Below are positions 1 to 4,841 of a stretch of 12,904 bases of DNA, in pieces. How positions within the stretch are numbered: the first letter of the stretch is position 1; every line of letters starts with the position of its first letter. A program made the position numbers and the translations under genes. The stretch comes from an uncultured Bacilli bacterium (GTDB taxonomy: Bacteria; Bacillota_I; Bacilli_A; RF39; UBA660): positions 1 through 12,904 of the forward strand of contig CALVPO010000038.1 of assembly GCA_944351345.1 (NCBI GenBank), read 5' to 3'. The notes under the pieces are model-generated. The model ran no database searches. It had not been told where the DNA came from and saw only the letters and a program-made list of their open reading frames with translations.

Positions 1-405
<405 letters not shown>

Positions 406-435
406 TTTACATTTTATACCTTCTTATAGTATAAT
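406..435 (+). promoter_or_regulatory. Promoter of tRNA-Leu
   Basis: A -35 box TTTACA (406-411) and a perfect -10 box TATAAT (430-435) are separated by 18 bases. The predicted start at about 442 lies 14 bases before the mature tRNA 5' end. This is a vegetative sigma-A type promoter. Confidence 0.7.
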
Positions 436-455
436 TAACTTGTTACAAAAAAAAC

Positions 456-541
456 GCCAGCCTGGCGGAATGGCAGACGCGATAGACTCAAAATCTATTA
501 TCCTTTCGGGTGTGAGGGTTCAAGTCCCTCGGCTGGCACCA
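456..541 (+). tRNA. tRNA-Leu (anticodon CAA)
   Basis: The acceptor stem GCCAGCC (456-462) pairs perfectly with GGCTGGC (531-537), followed by discriminator A and an encoded CCA (539-541). The anticodon stem ATAGA/TCTAT encloses loop CTCAAAA, giving anticodon CAA (489-491), which reads UUG. A long variable arm (about 498-514) makes it class II, as expected for Leu. The T arm carries GGTTCAAGTCC. It seems to be transcribed alone; a possible weak hairpin follows at 552-576 (ATCTGAA with TTCGGAT). Confidence 0.97.
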
Positions 542-592
542 TGAGAGTTTAATCTGAACCTTTAGGTGTTTCGGATAATTTATAAATAGAAC

Positions 593-621
593 TTGTCAAA
601 AGTTCTTTTTTATGTTATTAT
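593..621 (+). promoter_or_regulatory. Promoter of antitoxin RNA, locus 1
   Basis: TTGTCA (593-598), a 17-base spacer and TATTAT (616-621) form a near-consensus sigma-A promoter. Transcription should start at about 626-628, just before a CAAG-GAAA-CTTG hairpin. The paralogous locus has TTGACA-17-TATTAT at the same place, and the sequence around and after the -10 is conserved between copies. Confidence 0.75.
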
Positions 622-661
622 GAATATGTCAAGGAAACTTGCATAAAATAAAAAAGGGAAA

Positions 662-685
662 TACTTAACTTTGCCAAGTTGAGTA
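662..685 (-). terminator. Possible terminator of toxin mRNA 1 / stem 2 of antitoxin RNA
   Basis: A 10-bp stem (662-671 with 676-685, one G-T wobble) lies inside the antitoxin RNA. Read on the minus strand it is followed by TTTCCC and then a T-rich run (TTTTTTATTTT), so it could end the toxin mRNA. The T run begins several bases after the stem, which makes termination less certain. Confidence 0.4.
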
Positions 686-706
686 CTTACCTTAAATAAT
701 TGGTTC

Positions 707-743
707 AGTACTTAATCTATTGCAGATTGAGTACTATTTTTTT
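707..743 (+). terminator. Intrinsic terminator of antitoxin RNA 1
   Basis: AGTACTTAATCT (707-718) pairs with AGATTGAGTACT (724-735) over 12 bp with one wobble and a 5-base loop, followed by A and seven T. The 3' arm overlaps the stop codon of the toxin gene on the other strand. Confidence 0.8.
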
Positions 744-823
744 ATACACAGAATCATTAAAGAAACTATTAATAAAATGATAATTAGTATCAGAAATGAG
801 ATTAGTAAATCTTTTTTCTTCAT
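734..823 (-). CDS. Small hydrophobic peptide, putative type I toxin, copy 1
   Basis: A 29-aa peptide beginning MKKKD, then about 22 strongly hydrophobic residues (Leu/Ile/Val/Phe/Met) as a single membrane span, and ending CIKK. A perfect AAGGAGG (834-840) sits 10 bases before ATG. Its own promoter (TTGTTT-17-TATACT) gives a leader of about 58 nt. A short stem (838-841 with 848-851) overlaps the first 3 bases of the SD and may limit translation. Size, charge pattern and the antisense RNA covering its 3' end match membrane-acting type I toxins (Fst, TxpA, Ldr class), though I see no sequence match to a named family. It is expected to sit in the cytoplasmic membrane and perturb it. The second copy shares architecture but little primary sequence. 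Confidence 0.7.
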   Translation of the reverse strand: MKKKDLLISFLILIIILLIVSLMILCIKK

Positions 824-887
824 AACTATCAAGCCTCCTTCACATAAGAAGTTGGCAAGTACTCAACAGTTAAGTTTCCCTGTAAAA

Positions 888-916
888 AGTATACTATTGA
901 ATGTATTAAAAAACAA
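888..916 (-). promoter_or_regulatory. Promoter of toxin mRNA 1
   Basis: Read on the minus strand: -35 TTGTTT (916-911), 17 bases, -10 TATACT (893-888), start at about 881-883. This block is almost identical to the corresponding block of the second locus, although the transcribed leaders have diverged. Confidence 0.6.
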
Positions 917-946
917 GCAAACAGCTATATATTTATTAAAAATAAA

Positions 947-1113
947 ATGTTCGGAAAAGAAAAAGAACAAGAAGATTATTGGGAAATTTCAAAAGATTTA
1001 TATACTCATGGAATATTTAGCGATGATACATAGAATCAATTAAAGATAATTATAATTGGAGCAAAGAAAATGATAATGATAAAGAAAAAGACGATTACGA
1101 AATTGATATGTAA
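947..1113 (+). pseudogene. Frameshifted remnant of a small acidic protein
   Basis: From ATG 947 the frame reads MFGKEKEQEDYWEIS and stops at TAG 1031-1033. A second frame continues at once with protein-like sequence (IESIKDNYNWSKENDND) to TAA 1111-1113. Joined by a single frameshift near 1028 they would give about 55 residues, rich in Asp, Glu, Lys, Trp and Tyr, unlike random AT-rich DNA. There is no SD before the ATG, and the left boundary coincides with the end of the toxin-locus repeat, so this may be the tail of a longer gene cut by insertion of the repeat. It converges on the AAA+ gene with 7 bases between stops. Function unknown. Confidence 0.35.
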
Positions 1114-1120
1114 TTGTCTT

Positions 1121-2515
1121 TTACTTTCTTCCAAAAAATCCATGTTTTTTTTCTTTAGTTTTTGTTAAGACATAAGGTTTATTATTTTCATCATCAGGTT
1201 TTACTAATGAAATACTTGAATATTCTCCTGCAAAAATTCTAAATAAAGCACTACTAATACAATCATCAAATACAGTCTTTAAACTTCTAGCACCACTTTG
1301 TTTTGTAATAGCAAGTTCAGCAATGTACTCAATAAATTCATCACTAAAATCAAAATTTACTTCTAACATATCAAATAATTTCTTATACGTATTTAACGGA
1401 CTGAAATCAGATTCTTTTAGTATCTTTATTATATCTTCCTTTGATAATGGATTCATAGCAATAGTTTTTGAAAATCTTCCAATTAATTCTCGCATAATTC
1501 CATATTTCATAAAATCATCAGTTGTTAGTTGCTTATAATCGTCACCTTTTGTAATTCCGGTAAAAGCGCCTAATCCAACAACTGTTAATTTTGATGTATC
1601 AAATTTTTTATCATCAAAATAAAATAATGTTCCGTCAAGTAATTTTAATAGTGATCTTTGAACTCCTAGTCTAGAAACATGAGATTGACTATCTCCAGAT
1701 TTTTCAGCAAGTTTGTCAAATTCATCAATAACTAATATTCCCTTTTCTGCAAGTTCAATATCATTATCTGCAGCAAGACATAAGTCCTCAAGCATATCAG
1801 TTATTTTTCTACCTTGATAGCCTGTTTCAGAAAGTGCAGTTGCATCTTCTATAACTATAGGTATATTATACAATTTAGATATTCTTTTTAATATTTCAGT
1901 TTTTCCAGTTCCAGTAGAGCCATAAATTAAAATATTTTCTTTTAATTTAGCAATTAAATCCATATCTAAATCAGAATTAACAACCTTTTGATTTTTAAAT
2001 AGTGCAGTTAATATTTGCATTATTTGTTCATCTTGCGAAATTATTGTTTTTTTAATAGAAGAATACATAGATGATATATCACTAGTTTTTTCAAATTCAC
2101 CTTCATCAAAATCTGATTGTCCTTTTTTATCTTCTTTTTGTAAATAAGATATTAAATCTTTATTCAATAATTGAGTTAATCCTGTACTTTTATCATTTCT
2201 TAAATAATATTTTGCAGTGCTTGATATTCTATTTTTTCTAATTGCTATAAAATCTACTCTATTTCCATTATCTTTAATTGCTTTATCAATATCATCACTT
2301 AAAAAGACATATTCACCTTCATTTGCATCTTCGTTAATAAAACTAGCATATACCCCAGCATTATTTCCGCTTAAAACATTACATATGTCATTATTATTAG
2401 TATTAGTAAAACCAATACCTGAAACATAATCAACAAATTCAAATATTTCATATTTTTTGTCTTGATAATCTATGTATTTTTTCTTAAATAAATATCCAAC
2501 TCTTAAACTGGACAT
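1121..2515 (-). CDS. ClpX-like AAA+ ATPase with a novel N-terminal domain
   Basis: 464 aa. Residues 1-150 form an N-domain I do not recognise; it has no paired Cys motifs, so the ClpX zinc-binding domain is absent. The ATPase part carries Walker A GSTGTGKT (199-206), a pore-loop motif TGYQG (231-235, ClpX has GYVG), Walker B ILVIDEFDKLA (260-270), LLKLLDGT (289-296), a sensor-1 region ending GAFTG (320), GRF with the arginine-finger position (346-348) and sensor-2 GAR (408-410). Between GAFTGITKG and TTDDFMKYGI only about 6 residues remain where ClpX has roughly 40 including the IGF loop for ClpP. I infer an unfoldase or remodeller acting without ClpP. The tail ends KKHGFFGRK. ATG has AAGGAGG (2522-2528) 6 bases upstream and an extended -10. 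It lies alone between the two toxin loci. Confidence 0.85.
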   Translation of the reverse strand: MSSLRVGYLFKKKYIDYQDKKYEIFEFVDYVSGIGFTNTNNNDICNVLSGNNAGVYASFINEDANEGEYVFLSDDIDKAIKDNGNRVDFIAIRKNRISSTAKYYLRNDKSTGLTQLLNKDLISYLQKEDKKGQSDFDEGEFEKTSDISSMYSSIKKTIISQDEQIMQILTALFKNQKVVNSDLDMDLIAKLKENILIYGSTGTGKTEILKRISKLYNIPIVIEDATALSETGYQGRKITDMLEDLCLAADNDIELAEKGILVIDEFDKLAEKSGDSQSHVSRLGVQRSLLKLLDGTLFYFDDKKFDTSKLTVVGLGAFTGITKGDDYKQLTTDDFMKYGIMRELIGRFSKTIAMNPLSKEDIIKILKESDFSPLNTYKKLFDMLEVNFDFSDEFIEYIAELAITKQSGARSLKTVFDDCISSALFRIFAGEYSSISLVKPDDENNKPYVLTKTKEKKHGFFGRK

Positions 2516-2521
2516 AATATT

Positions 2522-2549
2522 CCTCCTTAATGCAAGAGTTATTATATCA
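2522..2549 (-). promoter_or_regulatory. Promoter and SD of the ClpX-like gene
   Basis: On the minus strand an extended -10, TGATATAAT (2549-2541), precedes a perfect AAGGAGG (2528-2522) and the ATG at 2515. No good -35 hexamer is present at 16-18 bases, which is usual for extended -10 promoters. The leader is only about 20 nt. Confidence 0.6.
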
Positions 2550-2613
2550 TACCTTTAAACTTTTTTTTGAAAAACTATTCAAATTTATCAAAAAATGTGC
2601 TACATTTTTATTG

Positions 2614-2637
2614 ATGAGTGATATTTATATCATTCGT
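2614..2637. repeat. Near-palindrome with 11-base arms
   Basis: ATGAGTGATAT (2614-2624) pairs with ATATCATTCGT (2627-2637) around a 2-base centre, with two G-T positions. Such a short centre suits a dimeric protein-binding site better than an RNA hairpin. It lies about 100 bases upstream of the ClpX-like gene start, beyond its -10. Confidence 0.4.
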
Positions 2638-2648
2638 ACTTGTGAAAA

Positions 2649-2666
2649 GTTGTAGATATCTACGAC
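2649..2666. repeat. 18-bp near-perfect palindrome
   Basis: GTTGTAGATATCTACGAC is symmetrical apart from one base pair, with a perfect 12-bp core GTAGATATCTAC. It could be an operator for a dimeric regulator of the ClpX-like gene or of an unannotated transcript. No regulator gene is next to it. Confidence 0.45.
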
Positions 2667-2836
2667 ACTCGCACCATAAAGAAAGGATACAAACTCAATA
2701 AAGGTTCGTTTTTTTCATGTAATTATGTTACAATAGAAAACATTGGCTGTGATAGCATGTCAAAATTAAAATCAATAATAGATAGTTATAAGATAAATTT
2801 TAAAAAAGTTTACTAATTTGATATATAAATAGACTT

Positions 2837-2865
2837 TTGACAAAACTATATAAATATGATATTAT
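2837..2865 (+). promoter_or_regulatory. Promoter of antitoxin RNA, locus 2
   Basis: A consensus -35 TTGACA (2837-2842), a 17-base spacer and TATTAT (2860-2865) make this the best promoter in the window. Transcription should start at about 2871-2872. Confidence 0.8.
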
Positions 2866-2903
2866 GAATATGTCAAGGAAACTTGCATAAAATAAAAAAG
2901 GGA

Positions 2904-2929
2904 ACATTCAGTTTCGTCAAGTTGAATGT
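2904..2929 (-). terminator. Possible terminator of toxin mRNA 2 / stem 2 of antitoxin RNA
   Basis: ACATTCAGTTT (2904-2914) pairs with AAGTTGAATGT (2919-2929) with two wobbles and a 4-base loop. On the minus strand it is followed by TTCCC and TTTTTTATTTT, as in the first locus. Confidence 0.4.
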
Positions 2930-2964
2930 CTACCCAATAATTTGCCTTATGGCACTTATTCAGC

Positions 2965-2998
2965 GACACTTATTCAAGCGAATGAGTGTCATTTTTTT
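2965..2998 (+). terminator. Intrinsic terminator of antitoxin RNA 2
   Basis: GACACTTATTC (2965-2975) pairs with GAATGAGTGTC (2980-2990) over 11 bp with one wobble and a 4-base loop, followed by A and seven T. Confidence 0.8.
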
Positions 2999-3081
2999 AT
3001 TACTACTATCATAATGATAAGGAGAAATAAAATGATAGCAATGAGCTTAAGAACTTTTATAATAAAAGTCTTAGTTTTCAT
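2989..3081 (-). CDS. Small hydrophobic peptide, putative type I toxin, copy 2
   Basis: A 30-aa peptide starting MKTKTFIIKVLK, then a hydrophobic span rich in Ile/Leu/Val, ending VVIKK. The SD AGAGGAGG (3092-3099) is 10 bases from ATG, the same spacing as in the first copy. A stem (3095-3099 with 3111-3115) overlaps the SD by 3 bases. Its promoter lies at 3148-3177. It is inferred to be a single-pass membrane toxin held in check by the facing antisense RNA. The two peptides share Lys-rich ends and one span but differ at most positions. A competing plus-strand frame from ATG 3031 (26 codons, SD AAGGAG) overlaps it; I prefer the minus frame because its SD, spacing, charge pattern and leader structure recur in both loci. 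Confidence 0.7.
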   Translation of the reverse strand: MKTKTFIIKVLKLIAIILFLLIIMIVVIKK

Positions 3082-3147
3082 CTTTATCAAACCTCCTCTC
3101 TATAAAGATTAGAGGTAGACACTCAACAACTGATATTCCCTACAAAA

Positions 3148-3177
3148 AGTATACTATTGAATGTATTAAAAAAACAA
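3148..3177 (-). promoter_or_regulatory. Promoter of toxin mRNA 2
   Basis: On the minus strand: -35 TTGTTT (3177-3172), 18 bases, -10 TATACT (3153-3148), start at about 3141-3143. The block is nearly identical to that at 888-916, with one extra base in the spacer. Confidence 0.6.
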
Positions 3178-3207
3178 GCACACAGCTATATATTTATTAA
3201 AAATATT

Positions 3208-3229
3208 TTATAACAAAATTTGTTATAAT
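3208..3229 (+). promoter_or_regulatory. Extended -10 promoter inside a perfect 21-bp palindrome
   Basis: TTATAACAAA (3208-3217), a central A and TTTGTTATAA (3219-3228) form a perfect inverted repeat. Its right arm contains the extended -10 TGTTATAAT (3221-3229). A repressor bound to the palindrome would block this promoter. No clear -35 is seen. Transcription would start at about 3236 and run toward the terminator at 3362-3387. Confidence 0.5.
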
Positions 3230-3235
3230 AATGTT

Positions 3236-3387
3236 AGAATATTGTAAAAAAATGTTCACTATTGCAAAAATGTATGATATATTGTTACTGTGCTGAGATG
3301 ATGGTACTGACTTAATCTTTGATTCAGTATCTAACCCCTTAAGGCACCATAAAGATATTATCCCTTTCAAGTCAAGGGTTTTATTAT
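3236..3387 (+). ncRNA. Possible short non-coding RNA or leader
   Basis: About 150 bases between the extended -10 promoter and an intrinsic terminator, with no reading frame that has an SD. It holds a stem GTACTGA (3304-3310) with TCAGTAT (3324-3330), and the 12-mer GCACCATAAAGA shared with 2671-2682. It could be an independent small RNA or an attenuator for the gene at 3547. I recognise no riboswitch or T-box core in it. Confidence 0.3.
3362..3387 (+). terminator. Intrinsic terminator upstream of the 399-aa gene
   Basis: CCCTT (3362-3366) pairs with AAGGG (3374-3378) around a 7-base loop, followed by TTTTATTAT. Short but GC-rich compared with the surroundings. Confidence 0.55.
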
Positions 3388-3546
3388 GGATTAATGGTTT
3401 TAGAACTTATTTAGGTACTATTTTCCATTCGATTTATTAAAAGCATTTACTATATTACTTTTTTCTAAAAATTATATCTGAATATTATAATTAATCATTA
3501 AATCTTCAAAAAGCATTTTATAATACAAAAGAAGAAGGTTTAAATT
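3388..3546. other. Leader region of the 399-aa gene
   Basis: Two possible -10 boxes TATAAT (3486-3491 and 3519-3524) lie upstream of the gene, neither with a good -35. The blocks AAAAGCATTTACTATATTAC (3440-3459) and AAAAGCATTTTATAATAC (3509-3526) are imperfect direct repeats. Confidence 0.35.
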
Positions 3547-4746
3547 ATGAATCGATTAGAATTTAAAGAAGTTTTAAAAGCTGTTGGAGTTAATAATCCT
3601 TTAACAGATACAACAAATAAATATAGAAAAAGTGAAGAAGAACATTATTGGAAAGATATTGCAATGTATTTTAGTGGCAGTTATTATACTATAATTAAAG
3701 GTAAAATTCCATTCGAAGTTGCTGATATTATTTATGAAAAATATCCTAATAATCCTTATAAAATAAGAATTGATGGTGGCAGTGAAGATTATAAACCTAT
3801 TGAATATGCAATAGATAAACAATATACAAAAGAAATTGCAGAAGAACTAAAAAAAACTACTAGTCTTGAGGATTTCTCTACAATAAACAAGAAATTAAAA
3901 AAAGAGATGTTAAAGAGAGATGACGATAAAAAATATATCAGTAAATACCATATTGATACAAAAGAAGGACTTATTATTCTTCTAACTGAAATGAAAGATT
4001 ATTATGCTAGAAAGCAAGAACTACCTGAGGTAGAAGTTCAAAGATTTGATGAAATACTATCAACTGTTAATACTGAAATCTTAAAGAAAGTAAATCCTAA
4101 TATAACTACTTATGAGTGGATGCAAGAAGATAAAGAATATGGTAAAATTTTTCTAAGTTCTATTTCAAAAGATCAAGATACACCTTTTGGGCGTACTTTT
4201 AGAGATATTATTGAGCAATTTGATAAAACAATTAATCCCTATATAAACGAAGAAATAGAATTAGATACTGTTAGCAATTATTCAAAAAAAGTAAATATTA
4301 ATGCTAATGCTTACGAGGAAAAAGACGGTAAATATAGAAAAAATTGCTGTAGTATAAAAATAACCCCTAAAGGTGAAAATAATAAAGTTATATATTATAG
4401 GAATCCAACTGGTTTCTCATTTCAGTTAATTTATGCCATTGAACCAAATGAATATTTAAATGTATTTCATTACTTTTCTGATAAAGGTATTAAAGATATA
4501 AACACAGGAGAATATATTTATATATATTATGATAATGATAAAACAAAACAAAAAATAAACCTAAGATATAATATAACTAAAGGATTAATAGAAGAAAAAA
4601 ATGGAGAAAAAGTACCTATTACTCCTGAACAAATAATTTTTATTTATAATAAGCTAGTAATGGCTACAAACTTAGCTTCTACTATTACTATTGATAATAT
4701 GAAGAAAAAAGGCTATTCAAAAAAGTTAGTATCAGATAAAAAATAA
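3547..4746 (+). CDS. Hypothetical protein, 399 aa
   Basis: I do not recognise the family. ATG is preceded by GAAGAAGG with about 8 bases of spacing. The protein is soluble-looking: no signal peptide, no membrane span, many Lys, Glu, Asp, Tyr and Ile. Residues 1-60 have a helix-rich pattern with WKDIAMYFSG and a conserved-looking PFEVADIIYEKYPNNPYKIR segment. The middle (100-190) is helical and charged. Residues 240-360 are rich in beta-type Tyr/Ile stretches (YIYIYYDNDK). The opening resembles short N-terminal modules that bind DNA or partners, but this is only an impression. It converges on the operon to its right and shares a terminator with it. Confidence 0.85.
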   Translation: MNRLEFKEVLKAVGVNNPLTDTTNKYRKSEEEHYWKDIAMYFSGSYYTIIKGKIPFEVADIIYEKYPNNPYKIRIDGGSEDYKPIEYAIDKQYTKEIAEELKKTTSLEDFSTINKKLKKEMLKRDDDKKYISKYHIDTKEGLIILLTEMKDYYARKQELPEVEVQRFDEILSTVNTEILKKVNPNITTYEWMQEDKEYGKIFLSSISKDQDTPFGRTFRDIIEQFDKTINPYINEEIELDTVSNYSKKVNINANAYEEKDGKYRKNCCSIKITPKGENNKVIYYRNPTGFSFQLIYAIEPNEYLNVFHYFSDKGIKDINTGEYIYIYYDNDKTKQKINLRYNITKGLIEEKNGEKVPITPEQIIFIYNKLVMATNLASTITIDNMKKKGYSKKLVSDKK

Positions 4747-4760
4747 AAATAATTTAATAA

Positions 4761-4800
4761 AAAAATCCCTACCCAATAAAAAGTAGAGATTTTTATTTTA
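4761..4800. terminator. Bidirectional intrinsic terminator
   Basis: AAAAATCCCTAC (4761-4772) pairs with GTAGAGATTTTT (4783-4794) with a single mismatch. It is followed by TTTTATTTTAT on the plus strand and by a T-rich run on the minus strand. It separates two convergent genes and probably serves both. Confidence 0.75.
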
Positions 4801-4841
4801 TACTTTATTAAATTATACAATATATAATAAACTTAACTTAA

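Larger units (their letters stand above)
628..743 (+). ncRNA. Putative antisense antitoxin RNA, locus 1
   Basis: Predicted RNA of about 116 nt between a near-consensus promoter and an intrinsic terminator, with no reading frame on its strand. It has three hairpins: a 5' CAAG-GAAA-CTTG stem with a GNRA-type loop (630-641), a 10-bp stem (662-671 with 676-685), and the terminator stem (707-718 with 724-735). It is antisense to the last codons, stop codon and 3' untranslated region of the small peptide gene encoded on the other strand. This 3'-overlap geometry is the one known for Bacillus txpA/RatA and bsrG/SR4 type I systems. The antitoxin role is inferred from architecture and from the second copy. 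Confidence 0.65.
2516..2836. other. Intergenic region with two palindromes
   Basis: No gene is supported here. It holds the ClpX-like gene promoter and two near-palindromes (2614-2637 and 2649-2666). A 12-mer GCACCATAAAGA (2671-2682) recurs at 3344-3355. A possible plus-strand promoter has -10 TACAAT near 2730. A 19-codon frame near 2757 has no convincing SD and is not called. Confidence 0.5.
2872..2998 (+). ncRNA. Putative antisense antitoxin RNA, locus 2
   Basis: Predicted RNA of about 127 nt with the same order of parts as the copy at 628-743. The 5' CAAG-GAAA-CTTG hairpin and following A-rich/GGGA stretch are nearly identical. A second stem of 11 bp (2904-2914 with 2919-2929) and a terminator stem of 11 bp (2965-2975 with 2980-2990) have different sequences but keep pairing. 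The RNA is antisense to the stop codon and 3' untranslated region of the peptide gene at 2989-3081. The divergence of the stems suggests that each RNA recognises only its own toxin mRNA. Confidence 0.65.

Noticed and set aside
456..541. tRNA-Leu as an integration (att) site for the region to its right
   Set aside because: I looked for a repeated copy of the tRNA 3' end downstream and found none, and no integrase gene is present.
720..1043. Plus-strand open frame of 107 codons
   Set aside because: It has no SD and runs through the toxin-antitoxin locus in a frame not kept in the second copy. It is explained by the antisense toxin gene, leader and promoter.
2757..2816. Possible 19-codon peptide after a TACAAT box
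   Set aside because: No convincing SD, no hydrophobic span and no copy elsewhere in the window.
3031..3111. Plus-strand 26-codon frame opposite toxin 2 with SD AAGGAG
   Set aside because: Plausible alone, but the equivalent in locus 1 has no SD and a different frame length, whereas the minus-strand peptide keeps SD, spacing and charge pattern in both loci.
3304..3355. T-box or other known riboswitch
   Set aside because: The T-box core sequence is absent and the stem does not match a class I recognise.
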